A stretch of 60,293 nt of DNA from Myxococcota bacterium (GTDB taxonomy: Bacteria; Myxococcota_A; UBA9160; UBA4427), in the NCBI GenBank assembly GCA_028278345.1, contig JANQEL010000215.1:1-60293 (forward strand), read 5' to 3'. The position numbers and the translations under genes are program-made. Under the pieces are notes generated by a model that did not search any database, had not been told where the DNA came from, and worked only from the letters and a program-made list of their open reading frames with translations. Of the stretch, positions 1-9,091 are shown one piece after another. Position 1 is the first letter of the stretch. Each line of letters starts with the position of its first letter.

Positions 1-56
1 AGGTTCACGAGGGTCGCAGCGAGAATCCAGGTGCGGTTCCGGTCGGGTTCACTCAT
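1..56 (-). CDS. N-terminus of an unidentified protein, cut by the window edge
   Basis: Reading leftwards from an ATG at 56-54 the frame stays open to the window edge and gives MSEPDRNRTWILAATLVNL. The hydrophobic run after residue 9 suggests a membrane protein or signal anchor. A GAGAGG ribosome-binding sequence lies just upstream, overlapping the stop codon of the preceding gene, so it looks like the next member of the minus-strand hemF operon. Too little is present for a family call. Confidence 0.5.
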   Translation of the reverse strand, partial: MSEPDRNRTWILAATLVN

Positions 57-65
57 CGTGACCTC

Positions 66-635
66 TCACTCCGATTCGTCCGGGGCGGGCTCGGGAGGCG
101 CCGACCGCCTGCGAAGCATCGAAGCCCCGAGCAGCAGCAGACCGATCGCGAGGGTCAAGCCACCGGCCAGGGGTGATTGATGACGCGCGGCCTGCACGGC
201 CTCGTCGACGTCATCGAAACCGATCACTTCGCGTCCGTCTTGCGAAAGCGACCACACGATGCGAACGGGCGATTCGTACCAGCGCAGCAGCTGTGCTTCG
301 GGGAGCGCACGCCCGTCGGCGGCCTTCCCGATCTCGATCGAATCGACCAGCGCCTCGAGAGCATCGCCGTGGTCGGGAAAGACCCAGCGCACTTCTTCGC
401 CTTCTCGAGTGACGTCGAGGGCGAGCCATCGCTCGATCGAGGTTCGCGTCGGAACGGTGATGAGTCCGCGGTCGACCACTTCACCCGAGAGCGTCACGAG
501 CGTGGCGGGGTCGGGACGATCGCCGAGGGCATTCCACGCGAAGGTGATCGCGATCGAGATCGCGCCGAACACGCTGAGCACCGTACCGGCCGTGCGAATG
601 ACGGTGAGGTCGTCGCCGCTGGACTCCCGGGTCAT
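66..635 (-). CDS. Small two-helix membrane protein of unknown function
   Basis: A 189-residue protein starting [10 protein letters not shown]. The ATG at 635 overlaps the hemF stop codon in an ATGA junction, which decides the start and indicates translational coupling to hemF. One transmembrane helix lies near residues 16-36 and a second near the C-terminus ([15 protein letters not shown]), followed by an RRR positive stop. Between them is a soluble domain of about 115 residues rich in acidic and Trp residues, probably on the outer side of the membrane. No family is recognised. Coupling to hemF suggests a role in the same envelope or heme-related context, but this is inference only. Confidence 0.75.
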   Translation of the reverse strand: MTRESSGDDLTVIRTAGTVLSVFGAISIAITFAWNALGDRPDPATLVTLSGEVVDRGLITVPTRTSIERWLALDVTREGEEVRWVFPDHGDALEALVDSIEIGKAADGRALPEAQLLRWYESPVRIVWSLSQDGREVIGFDDVDEAVQAARHQSPLAGGLTLAIGLLLLGASMLRRRSAPPEPAPDESE

Positions 636-1597
636 GCGTCCCCCTCCCCTTCTTCGGATGCCGAGCCCGCCGAGAGCCAATCGCGCGGCACGAGGAACTT
701 CTCCACGAGCTCGGCCTCGGGAGTTCCGGGCTCGGGGGGTTCGTCATAGCGCCAGCGCACTTCCGGGGGCATCGAAGCGAGCACCGATTCGGTGCGCGCG
801 CCGGCCTGCAAGCCGAATCGCGTGCCCCGGTCGTAGAGCAGGTTGAATTCCACATAGCGCCCGCGGCGAAGCAGCTGGTGGTGTCGCTCGCGCTCGCCGT
901 ACTCGCTGGCCTTGCGACGATTCACGATCGGCAGGTACGCATCGACGAAGGAAAAAGCGACGTCGCGCCACAGCGCGTGACTCACCGCAAAGCCCCCGTC
1001 CGAGAGATCGTCGAAGAAGAGTCCGCCGATCCCGCGCGGCTCGCCGCGGTGGGGAAGGAAGAAGTAGTCGTCGCACGCCTGCTTCATCTTCGGATACCAG
1101 TCGGCGCCGTGGCCCGAGCAGGCCGCGTGGGCGGTGCGATGCCAGTGCACGGCGTCTTCGACGAAGCCGTAGTAGGGAGTGAGGTCGTAGCCCCCGCCGA
1201 ACCAGAACACGGGCTCGGCCACGCCTTCGGGATCTTCGGCGATGAAGAAGCGGAAATTCGCGTGGGTGGTCGGCACATAGGGGTTGCGCGGATGCACGAT
1301 CAGCGAGACCGAGACCGCCTGGTATTCGCGCCCGGCGAGTTCGGGGCGACGCTCGGTCGCAGCCGCGGGCATCTGTGAGCCCGTCGTGTGGGTGAAGTTC
1401 ACCGCCGCGCGTTCGAACACGGCGCCATCGCTCAATACCCAGGGACGCGATCGACCGCCACCCGGACGCGGCATCTCGTCGCGACGGAACTCGCCCTCGC
1501 CGTCCTCGGCCTCGAGGGCCGCGCAGATCTCTTCCTGCAAGCGCGTGAGATCCTCGCGCACACGCGAGAGGTCGACGTCGAATTCTTCGCTGGCCAT
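632..1597 (-). CDS. hemF: Oxygen-dependent coproporphyrinogen III oxidase
   Basis: HemF converts coproporphyrinogen III to protoporphyrinogen IX by two oxidative decarboxylations using O2, in the cytoplasmic heme pathway. The 321-residue product has the family's usual length and conserved blocks: [11 protein letters not shown] near residue 67, [20 protein letters not shown] near 98-117, [36 protein letters not shown] and [16 protein letters not shown]. The start MASEEF is chosen because homology begins soon after it. An in-frame opening extends further upstream but is compositionally noise and overlaps the preceding gene. It overlaps the downstream membrane-protein gene by four bases. Use of the aerobic enzyme implies an organism that lives with oxygen. 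Confidence 0.96.
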   Translation of the reverse strand: MASEEFDVDLSRVREDLTRLQEEICAALEAEDGEGEFRRDEMPRPGGGRSRPWVLSDGAVFERAAVNFTHTTGSQMPAAATERRPELAGREYQAVSVSLIVHPRNPYVPTTHANFRFFIAEDPEGVAEPVFWFGGGYDLTPYYGFVEDAVHWHRTAHAACSGHGADWYPKMKQACDDYFFLPHRGEPRGIGGLFFDDLSDGGFAVSHALWRDVAFSFVDAYLPIVNRRKASEYGERERHHQLLRRGRYVEFNLLYDRGTRFGLQAGARTESVLASMPPEVRWRYDEPPEPGTPEAELVEKFLVPRDWLSAGSASEEGEGDA

Positions 1598-1635
1598 CGA
1601 AACGGACCCCTGGACCGGACTGGGCAGCGCGCAGA

Positions 1636-2340
1636 CTAGCGCGCGAGGTTCTCTTCGCGTTCCTGCCGCTTCTTCATCAACGCCTGCATGCGCTCCGCCG
1701 GCACGGCGATGAACAGGCCTTCGGCTTCGGCGGTGAGTGTGTCGCCCGCCATGATGCGGCCCGTGCAGGTCACCTTGCGGCCCTCGGTCTTCACCCACTC
1801 GGTCTCGATCACCAGATCGGTGTGGAGGGGAGTCGGCTTGCGGTACTTCACGGTGAGGGTGCCCGTCATCCCCGGATTGCCCGAGAGGCTCTGCACGAAG
1901 CCGAGCACTTCGTCGAAGGCCGCAGCCACATAGCCGCCGTGAACCGAGCCGGGCGGACCTTCATAGGCCGAACCGAAACGCACGTGTCCGGCTGCGGTGC
2001 GCTCTCCGGTCTTCTGGATGGTGATTGGCGGAGCCAGGGGATTGGCAAGGCCGATCATCGGGCTCTGGTCGAAGAAGGCACCCACGTTGCCGGCGTTCGC
2101 GGCTTCGGAGTGCCCCATCACCTTGAGCAGGCGCGGATGCGCCTTCAAGGCCTCGGCGTATTGCTCGAGGCCCTCGGCGGCGCGACGCAATTCGTCGGTG
2201 GGCGCGTTACTGGGAACCAGGCGCTCGATCACCAGTCGCATCGCGTCGGCCAGGCGACGCTTTTGTTCCCACATCTCTCCGCCACTGGTCTTGTCCGTCT
2301 TCCAATGGCTTTCGAATCGGTTCGGATCCGAATCCGACAT
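1636..2340 (-). CDS. PaaI-like hotdog-fold acyl-CoA thioesterase
   Basis: A 234-residue protein beginning [10 protein letters not shown], preceded by a purine-rich GGGGGGAGGGG ribosome-binding tract. An N-terminal helical extension of about 100 residues (residues with [17 protein letters not shown]) precedes a single hotdog domain with [17 protein letters not shown], the HGG-plus-acid signature of the PaaI/YbgC-type thioesterase superfamily, then [17 protein letters not shown] and an outer strand ending GLFIAV. Such enzymes hydrolyse acyl-CoA thioesters in the cytosol; the substrate is not predictable here. It lies 38 bases before hemF and may share its transcript. A terminator separates it from the barrel genes upstream. 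Confidence 0.85.
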   Translation of the reverse strand: MSDSDPNRFESHWKTDKTSGGEMWEQKRRLADAMRLVIERLVPSNAPTDELRRAAEGLEQYAEALKAHPRLLKVMGHSEAANAGNVGAFFDQSPMIGLANPLAPPITIQKTGERTAAGHVRFGSAYEGPPGSVHGGYVAAAFDEVLGFVQSLSGNPGMTGTLTVKYRKPTPLHTDLVIETEWVKTEGRKVTCTGRIMAGDTLTAEAEGLFIAVPAERMQALMKKRQEREENLAR

Positions 2341-2354
2341 CCCCTCCCCCCCTG

Positions 2355-2392
2355 AAAAGCGCGACTGACGCGCGGGACGCTTCGCGTCAGTC
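2355..2392 (-). terminator. Rho-independent terminator overlapping the stop codon of the first barrel gene
   Basis: On the minus strand GACTGACGCG (2392-2383) and CGCGTCAGTC (2372-2363) form a perfect 10-bp stem with a 10-nt loop, followed by GCGC and TTTT (2358-2355). The stop codon TGA of the barrel gene is inside the left arm. The U run is short, so partial read-through into the thioesterase gene is possible. Confidence 0.65.
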
Positions 2393-3043
2393 TGCGAAGC
2401 CGTCTTCGTCGTCGAGCCAGAGCACACCGAAGCGCACGCCCACCATGTGTTGTGGGCCATCGACGGTTCGGTTGACGCCCTCGCTCTCGATCAGCTCGGA
2501 TAGATAGATGTAGTGATAGGCGATGGAGGCGGTGGCGGAGAGGGTCTCGCTCAAGTGGACATTCACTCCGAAGCGCGGACCGATCCCGATGCCGAGGTCG
2601 ACGATGTCGACATCCCCCGCGCTGCCATACCAGTCGTAGGCGAGACGGGCCGAGGGGCCCGCCCAGACGCGCATCACCGAGCTGCGCAGCACGCCGTAGC
2701 CGATCGTGGTGTCGAGCACGAGGCCGTTGACCGTCTCGTCGCTGTGTTCGTCGAGTTCGCGTATGCCGAGGCGGTAACCGAACTGCAAACGGAAGTTCAG
2801 TGCATCATTGGTCGCGACGTCGCTGTCCCAGAGCACGCCGAGCCCGGCCATCGACTCCGAAAAACCGCGATCTCGACCGTGGTCGCTGATGTTCGACCAC
2901 GACCAGTCGCCCTCGAGATACCCGCCGAGCCCACCGGCCGAGGCACTCGGAGCAATCAGGGTGAACGAGACGACGATCAGCGCGCGAGCGATCGCGCGGC
3001 GGAACGTCTGCGATGTGGTCCTTCCCCTCGCCGGGCGCGTCAC
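2387..3043 (-). CDS. Small outer-membrane beta-barrel protein, paralog 1
   Basis: A 218-residue protein with a GTG start placed six bases after GGAGG. The signal peptide runs to APSASA-GG near residue 36. The mature part is alternating-hydrophobic beta structure with repeated aromatic girdle residues (GDWSWSN, FRLQFGYRLG, ASIAYHYIYL) and ends in a barrel-like strand followed by a short acidic tail. It is clearly homologous to the next gene: both start GLGGY or GLGAY and share the V-x-WDSDVA or VYDSNVA block, LGIGIGPRFGVNVHLSETLS against VGGGARLGLNWHLTPQIS, and a Y-x-Y or YLY block. It resembles OmpA/OmpW-like eight-stranded barrels; ligand unknown. Confidence 0.8.
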   Translation of the reverse strand: MTRPARGRTTSQTFRRAIARALIVVSFTLIAPSASAGGLGGYLEGDWSWSNISDHGRDRGFSESMAGLGVLWDSDVATNDALNFRLQFGYRLGIRELDEHSDETVNGLVLDTTIGYGVLRSSVMRVWAGPSARLAYDWYGSAGDVDIVDLGIGIGPRFGVNVHLSETLSATASIAYHYIYLSELIESEGVNRTVDGPQHMVGVRFGVLWLDDEDGFAD

Positions 3044-3107
3044 CGACTTCCTCCTGCCCCACTGCGGGTCCGAATCGGGCGATGGTAAGTCACGCGCGGA
3101 AATGAAG

Positions 3108-3755
3108 TCAATCGCTCGAGGGGGTCAGCGCGCCTCGTGCCGCGGAACGAAAGACGTCCTCGACATCGCGGAACAACACGGATAGACGCACGGTCACGAG
3201 TCGTTCGTGACCGTCGTATCGGTCGTTGCCCAGATCGTCGTCGATGGTTTCGCGCACATAGAGGTATTGGAAGGCGATCGAGGGCGCGAGCGAGATTTGC
3301 GGAGTCAGGTGCCAGTTGAGACCGAGTCGCGCGCCACCGCCGACTGCGAAATCGATCACATCCGAGACCTTGCTCTCGTAGACGTCCACGCCGATGCGAA
3401 CCGCCGGTGCGACCCAGAGTCGGAAATCGCGGGTGCGAAAGAATCCGTAGCCCGCGGACAGATCGAGAGCGGCTCCATGGGCTTCGTCGTCGACGGTATT
3501 TCGGGTGTGGACGTAGCCCACGCTGCCACGAAGGTTCAACCACGCGTCGCGCGCGACGTTGCTGTCGTACACGATCCCCCCGCCGAATCGGTCGTTGCTG
3601 AAATCCTCTTCGATGACGTCGTAGTCGATGTGCTGTTCGCCGCGCGAATACTCGAAATAGGCCCCCAACCCGTACGCCGACGCACGGAGCGGCGCGGCGA
3701 TCACCATCGCGCAGAATACGAGCAGCCTGAGCAGTCGGTCGCGGTTGCGAAGCAA
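3108..3755 (-). CDS. Small outer-membrane beta-barrel protein, paralog 2
   Basis: A 215-residue protein started at TTG 3755, chosen because GGAGAGG lies just upstream and because the product then begins with a good signal peptide (LLRLLVFCAMVIAAPLRASA). The mature barrel begins YGLGAYFEY and contains FGGGIVYDSNVARD, LSAGYGFF, LWVAPAVRIGVDVYE and FQYLYVRETID, each with a counterpart in the neighbouring paralog 64 bases downstream. A duplication followed by divergence is the simplest history. The gene sits at the head of the minus-strand run and diverges from a zinc-ribbon gene across a region with a perfect 14-bp palindrome. Confidence 0.78.
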   Translation of the reverse strand: MLRNRDRLLRLLVFCAMVIAAPLRASAYGLGAYFEYSRGEQHIDYDVIEEDFSNDRFGGGIVYDSNVARDAWLNLRGSVGYVHTRNTVDDEAHGAALDLSAGYGFFRTRDFRLWVAPAVRIGVDVYESKVSDVIDFAVGGGARLGLNWHLTPQISLAPSIAFQYLYVRETIDDDLGNDRYDGHERLVTVRLSVLFRDVEDVFRSAARGALTPSSD

Positions 3756-3815
3756 GGTCCCTCTCCCGCCGGGAGCGACCCGGCAAGGCTCTCGTCGGCG
3801 AATCGTCCGCGCGAG

Positions 3816-3829
3816 GTGAACCGGTTCAC
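3816..3829. promoter_or_regulatory. 14-bp perfect palindrome in a divergent promoter region
   Basis: GTGAACCGGTTCAC reads identically on both strands. It sits between the barrel gene start at 3755 and the zinc-ribbon gene start at 3887, where promoters for both must lie. The shape is that of a dimeric repressor or activator site; the regulator is not identifiable. The ACCGGT core is shared with palindromes before the TetR gene (42801-42810). Confidence 0.45.
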
Positions 3830-3886
3830 GCGTTCGGCGACGAGATTGCGTAAGCTCGCGCGCACTCGGAGGCCCGCGTTCCCGCC

Positions 3887-4381
3887 ATGTCACAGCTCCA
3901 GGACGACGTAAAGCTCTGCCCGCAATGCGGCGACGAATACACCCTGCGAGCCGAGCAGTGCGCGGAGTGTGGCGTCGAGCTGGTCTTGCCGAGCCAACTC
4001 GAAGAGGCGCCGCCTCCCGAGGAGTTTCCCGCAACCGATCAGCTCGCCTGCGTGCGGGTCGGGCCCATCGCGTGGACGCGCGCGCTCTCCGCCGCCCTCG
4101 AGCAGATGGAGATCCGCCATCGCGTCGAGCCCGACACGCGGACACCCGAAGAAGGCGGCGTCGATCGCGGCGAGTTCGACGGCGCCGATGTCTTCGGCAC
4201 CTGGGTCATGCCGAACGATTTCGAGCGCGCGAAGACGATCGATAGCGAGGTGTTCGTCCACGTGCTGGGCGGAGAAACCGACGCACCGAATGCCGGAGAA
4301 GACGAAATCTGCCCGGCCTGTGGCAGCGCCCTGCCCGTCGACGCGCTCGAATGCCCGGATTGCGGACTGGCCTTCGGTTAG
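3887..4381 (+). CDS. Double zinc-ribbon protein of unknown function
   Basis: A 164-residue soluble protein with a zinc ribbon at each end: CPQCG and CAECG near residues 12 and 28, and CPACG and CPDCG near residues 143 and 157. Each pair supplies four cysteines for one structural zinc. The middle (LACVRVGPIAWTRALSAALEQMEIRHRVEP) looks like a ferredoxin-like domain resembling the putative signal-transducing DUF2007-type fold, in which a short beta-alpha-beta segment follows position-specific VxxG. No catalytic residues are evident. It is transcribed away from the barrel genes. Confidence 0.75.
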   Translation: MSQLQDDVKLCPQCGDEYTLRAEQCAECGVELVLPSQLEEAPPPEEFPATDQLACVRVGPIAWTRALSAALEQMEIRHRVEPDTRTPEEGGVDRGEFDGADVFGTWVMPNDFERAKTIDSEVFVHVLGGETDAPNAGEDEICPACGSALPVDALECPDCGLAFG

Positions 4382-4396
4382 GCGCGGCCGCGCAGC

Positions 4397-5653
4397 TCAG
4401 GCGTACCTGGGCTTCTCACCCTCGGGCACCCCGACCGTCCCACCGCGCACCTGCTCGAGCGCCTGTTCGAGGTCGCTGACGTACTCATCGGCGACTTCCG
4501 CATGGGCGGGAGAGAGCATGAGCTGGATGCCCTGGGGTTCGGTGATCACCCCGGTGAACCACCCCTTCGCCTTGAGTGCGCCCCAGATCGCGAAGACGTT
4601 GGCGTCGTCGGCGCCATAGGCGAAGAGACCGAGTCGCGGGTCGCCGAAGGTATGGAGACCCGGGATCGCATCGATGGCCCTCATCAGTTTCTCGCGCGTG
4701 TCGCAGACGCGCTTCGCCTTCTCGCGGTAGCCCTCGACACCGAGGTAGTGCATCACCGCCCAGGCGCTTGCGAAGGCGCCGCCCGGGCGCGTGCCCGCCA
4801 CCGTCGGCGTGCTCATCCCGCCCGCCGGCCAGTCGTCGAAGACGAAGCTCTGGAAGTCGCGCTGCTCGGCCGTGCGGTGAAAGACGGTCGACGCCCCCTT
4901 GGCCGCGTAGCCGTACTTGTGGAGGTCGGCCGACATCGAGTTCACTCCCGGAATCGAGAAGTCGAAGTCGGGAAGCTCGACGCCATTCATGCGCGCGAAA
5001 GGCGCGAAGTATCCCCCCACGCAGGCATCGACGTGGAGCCAGAGGTCGTGGGCTTCGGCCAGGCGGCCGAGTTCCGGGATGGCATCGACCACGCCGTACG
5101 GGAAGCACGGGGCCGAACCCACCAGCATGATCGTGCGGTCGTCGATCGCGCGATCCATCGCGGCGACGTCGGCGGTGAAATCCTCCGCTACGGGAACCCG
5201 CACGACTTCGAGGCTCAGGTAGGCGGCGGCCTTGTCGAAGGCGGGATGCGCCGAGCGCGGCACCACGATCCGGGCCCCGAGCACGTCGCGCCCGGCGGCG
5301 CGCGCCGAATCGCGGCAGGCCTTCACGGCCAGAATGATGCTCTCGGTGCCGCCCGAGGTCATGTTGCCGACCGCCTCGTCCGGCCCGTTCAGCAGGCGCA
5401 GGCCACAGGAAACGACGTCGGCCTCCATCTCGCGAATCGACGGGAAGGCCGCCATCCCCAGGCCGTTCTCGGACTGGTACATGCCGTAGGCCTGCTTCGC
5501 GACCTGCATCACGTCGTCGCCGGGGTTGAAGACGTAGACGGCGGTGCGGGCGTCGCGCCAATCGACGTCGTCGCGGCCCGCGCTCTCGAGCGCCTCGCGG
5601 ATTTCTTCCCAGGAACTCCCCTGCTGGGGGAGTGAGCCGGTGGACTCGACCAT
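4397..5653 (-). CDS. PLP-dependent lyase of the sphingosine-1-phosphate lyase / group II decarboxylase family
   Basis: A 418-residue fold-type I PLP enzyme. MTSGGTESI (residues 98-106) binds the cofactor phosphate, HVDACVGG (207-214) holds the Asp that contacts the pyridine nitrogen, and SADLHKYGYAAKGAS (241-255) contains the Schiff-base Lys246. The DLHKYGYAAKGAST pattern and the short length are those of sphingosine-phosphate lyase-like proteins rather than glutamate decarboxylases. It could cleave a phosphorylated long-chain base or decarboxylate an amino acid; substrate is inference. A region of about 118 bases separates it from the divergent DUF3127 gene. Confidence 0.85.
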   Translation of the reverse strand: MVESTGSLPQQGSSWEEIREALESAGRDDVDWRDARTAVYVFNPGDDVMQVAKQAYGMYQSENGLGMAAFPSIREMEADVVSCGLRLLNGPDEAVGNMTSGGTESIILAVKACRDSARAAGRDVLGARIVVPRSAHPAFDKAAAYLSLEVVRVPVAEDFTADVAAMDRAIDDRTIMLVGSAPCFPYGVVDAIPELGRLAEAHDLWLHVDACVGGYFAPFARMNGVELPDFDFSIPGVNSMSADLHKYGYAAKGASTVFHRTAEQRDFQSFVFDDWPAGGMSTPTVAGTRPGGAFASAWAVMHYLGVEGYREKAKRVCDTREKLMRAIDAIPGLHTFGDPRLGLFAYGADDANVFAIWGALKAKGWFTGVITEPQGIQLMLSPAHAEVADEYVSDLEQALEQVRGGTVGVPEGEKPRYA

Positions 5654-5713
5654 GACAGCGCTCCTCTTCTTCGGATGGCGGGCAGTCTAACACGGGGTTT
5701 GAATCGTCTTTCG

Positions 5714-5744
5714 ACTCGGCCCAGGCTGCGACGGCTGGCCGAGT
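5714..5744. promoter_or_regulatory. Inverted repeat between divergent genes
   Basis: ACTCGGCC (5714-5721) and GGCCGAGT (5737-5744) are perfectly complementary, and CAG/CTG just inside extends the pairing with one bulge. The repeat lies in the 118-bp region between the PLP lyase and DUF3127 genes, followed by TTATGAT near 5758, a possible -10. It could be an operator or an RNA hairpin. Confidence 0.35.
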
Positions 5745-5771
5745 GATCGCTTCCGATTATGATTGCCGCCC

Positions 5772-6128
5772 ATGGGATACGAAATTCAGGGAAGACTCCA
5801 CGCCATCATGGACACCAACCAGGTGACCGAACGATTCCGCAAGCGCGAGTTCGTGCTCGAAACCGCCGACAACCCCCAGTACCCGCAGTTCGTGATGTTC
5901 CAGCTCACGGGCAATCGCTGCGAGAGCATCGAGAGCTTCAAGGTGGGCGACGAGGTGAAGGTCGACTTCAGCCTGCGCGGACGCGAATGGAAGAGTCCGC
6001 AGGGGGAAATCCGCTACTTCAACAGTCTGGACGTCTGGACCGTCGAGCATGCGGGCGGACCGGCCGGCGACGAACCGCCGCTCCCCGACGGCCCGCCGCC
6101 GGGCTTCGACGACGACGTGCCCTTCTGA
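5772..6128 (+). CDS. DUF3127 OB-fold protein
   Basis: A 118-residue protein starting MGYEIQGRLHAI, the standard start of DUF3127 proteins. The ATG is preferred over a TTG three codons upstream because family homology begins here. Blocks RFRKREFVLET, FVMFQLTGNRC, VGDEVKVDFSLRGREW and IRYFNSLDVW match the OB-fold core predicted to bind single-stranded nucleic acid. The C-terminal tail is acidic and Pro-rich and ends DDDVPF, closely resembling the DDDIPF tip with which SSB recruits partner proteins. A role in nucleic-acid binding is likely but unproven. Its TGA overlaps the next gene's ATG by one base. Confidence 0.85.
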   Translation: MGYEIQGRLHAIMDTNQVTERFRKREFVLETADNPQYPQFVMFQLTGNRCESIESFKVGDEVKVDFSLRGREWKSPQGEIRYFNSLDVWTVEHAGGPAGDEPPLPDGPPPGFDDDVPF

Positions 6129-7237
6129 TGCGAGGCCGCTTCGGCTCCGCACTCGCAGGTGTCGCGGGTCTCGCAACACTCGTCGCTTGCTCGTCGGGTC
6201 CGCCGCCGGTCGTCGATTGCCGCGCGGTGAACGACATCCAACCGATCTGCGGGTTCCAGAACCCCGAAGATCTCGCGGCCCTCGAAGGCGATACCAAGCT
6301 GGTGGTGAGCCAATACGCCGACATGATCGAGCCCGAAGGCGTGGGGAGCCTTGCGGTGCTGGATCTGCAGAGCAACTCGTTCCGCGTGGCCTGGCCACCG
6401 ACGGGTCGCGAAGTGCGAACGAAGCCGTCCCCCGGCTGGGGAGAGGAGACATGTCCGGGCCCCGCCCATCCGATCAACCCCCACGGCATCGACCTCGCCC
6501 AGCGAAGCGATGGACGCTGGCAACTGCTCGTCGTCAATCATCACGGCCGCGAATCGATCGAGTTCTTCGAGGTGCTCCCCCAGGTGGAGGAGGTCGACAT
6601 CGTGTGGCGCGGGTGCGCGATTCCTCCCGAAGGCGCTTTCCTGAACGACGTCGTGCATCTTCCTACCGGCCCCGGCAGTTCCGGCGGCGGTTTCCTGACC
6701 ACGCACATGATGACCTACGGCAGTCCCTTCCTCGGGATGATCAAGGGCATGCTCGGCATGGACACGGGTTGGGTACACGAATGGCAGCCCGAGGGCGGAT
6801 GGAGTGACGTGGCGGGAACTCACGCACCCTTTCCGAACGGGATCGAGATCTCCGACGACGGTCGGGACATCTACTTGAATGCCTACTTGGCGGGCGAGGT
6901 GCGGCGCATCTCGCGCGAAAGCGGCGAAGTCATTGCGGTGGCCGAAGTGCCCGGCCCCGACAACGTGACGTGGTCGAAGGACGGTCGCCTGCTCGTGGCC
7001 TCCCACTCGGGCGACTTCTCGGAACAGCGGGTGTGCCTGAGCCTCGAAGAGGGGGCGTGTCCGATGACCTTCGACATCATCGCCCTCGAGCCAGAGGGGC
7101 TCGAAGGCGACGCGGTCTTCTCGAATCAGGGGCCGCCGATGGGCGGGGGCACGGTGGCGGTCGACGTCGGGGGCGAACTCGTGATGGGGTCGTTCGCGGG
7201 CGATCGCGTGATCCGCGCGCGCATTCCGCGACGCTGA
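6128..7237 (+). CDS. Lipoprotein with a six-bladed beta-propeller (SMP-30/paraoxonase-like)
   Basis: A 369-residue protein with a lipoprotein signal peptide: LATLVAC-SSG supplies the lipobox cysteine near residue 21. The rest has the blade pattern of SMP-30/gluconolactonase and paraoxonase-like propellers: HGIDLAQR, NGIEISDDGRDIYLNAYLAGEVRRI, PDNVTWSKDGRLLVASHSG and a closing strand near GGGTVAVDVGGELVMGSFAGDRV. Calcium-binding Asn/Asp positions of the family are plausible at NGIEIS and PDNVTW. Anchored in the envelope, it may hydrolyse lactones or esters; substrate unknown. TGATG coupling to the DUF3127 gene is tight but a functional link is not obvious. Confidence 0.8.
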   Translation: MRGRFGSALAGVAGLATLVACSSGPPPVVDCRAVNDIQPICGFQNPEDLAALEGDTKLVVSQYADMIEPEGVGSLAVLDLQSNSFRVAWPPTGREVRTKPSPGWGEETCPGPAHPINPHGIDLAQRSDGRWQLLVVNHHGRESIEFFEVLPQVEEVDIVWRGCAIPPEGAFLNDVVHLPTGPGSSGGGFLTTHMMTYGSPFLGMIKGMLGMDTGWVHEWQPEGGWSDVAGTHAPFPNGIEISDDGRDIYLNAYLAGEVRRISRESGEVIAVAEVPGPDNVTWSKDGRLLVASHSGDFSEQRVCLSLEEGACPMTFDIIALEPEGLEGDAVFSNQGPPMGGGTVAVDVGGELVMGSFAGDRVIRARIPRR

Positions 7238-7247
7238 GGCGGAGCCG

Positions 7248-7928
7248 CTAACGCGTACGCCGCGCCAGGTAAACCACATGTCGGCGCCCGCCCTTCCCCG
7301 CGCGAATGCGTTCGAGTTCGAAACCGATCTTCTCCACGCGCTTTTCGAAGCTGCGATCCGGCGCTTCGGACCAGACGGCGAAGACGCCGCGCGATGTGAG
7401 CGCGCGACGCGTGGCGTCGAGGGCCGCGCGACCGTAGAAGGGGTCCCAGCTCGCGTCGGTCTTCGCGTGGGGACCTTCGTAGAGATCGATCACGATGGCG
7501 TCGAACCGCGGGGCCTTCTTGTCGGCGGCGCGCTCGGCGATCGTCTTCGCGACATCGGCGATGAAGACGTGAACGCGTTCGTCTTCGAGAACGTGTCCGT
7601 TCAACTCCGCAAGCGGCCCGGCACACCAGTCGCGCACGGCCTCGGTGAGTTCGCAGACTTCGATCGTGGCGTCTTCGGGAAGATGCTCCGCTGCCGTTCG
7701 CAGGGTGCATCCCATGCCGAGCCCGCCGAGCAGCACTCGCGGCGCCGCGACATCTGCCAATGCCTTGCACGCGGCTTGCGCAAGCACCCGCTCGGAGCGA
7801 TTCGCGCGGCTGTTCATCAGCACGCGCCCCGCGATCGTGATCAGGAACTCGTCGCGGTCGCGCCTGCGCAGTTCGAGCTCTCCGGCCCGCGTTTCGACGC
7901 GAGCCAGAGACTGCCAGGGAATGGCCAT
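7248..7928 (-). CDS. Spermidine-synthase-like SAM-binding protein
   Basis: A 226-residue Rossmann-fold protein. RVLLGGLGMGCTLR (residues about 64-77) is methyltransferase motif I, EVCEL the acidic motif II, FDAIVIDLYEGPH motif IV. The layout matches stand-alone spermidine-synthase-like proteins, which often lack the true aminopropyl-acceptor residues; the GGGDG motif of genuine spermidine synthases is absent (GGLGMG instead). It is therefore probably a methyltransferase or nucleoside-binding enzyme of unknown substrate rather than a polyamine enzyme. It converges with the lipoprotein gene, 10 bases away. Confidence 0.78.
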   Translation of the reverse strand: MAIPWQSLARVETRAGELELRRRDRDEFLITIAGRVLMNSRANRSERVLAQAACKALADVAAPRVLLGGLGMGCTLRTAAEHLPEDATIEVCELTEAVRDWCAGPLAELNGHVLEDERVHVFIADVAKTIAERAADKKAPRFDAIVIDLYEGPHAKTDASWDPFYGRAALDATRRALTSRGVFAVWSEAPDRSFEKRVEKIGFELERIRAGKGGRRHVVYLARRTR

Positions 7929-8032
7929 GTCACCTTCGCTTGGACGTTGCCGCGATGCTTCGTTCGAATTCGCGGGGGAGGAACAATATAGTTGCCGCGG
8001 CAGATCCCCCTCCCCGTTGGACGCGCGCAGCG

Positions 8033-9091
<1,059 letters not shown>

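Noticed and set aside
4382..4393. GCGCGGCCGCGC palindrome between convergent genes
   Set aside because: Without a loop or T run it is a common chance pattern in GC-rich DNA.
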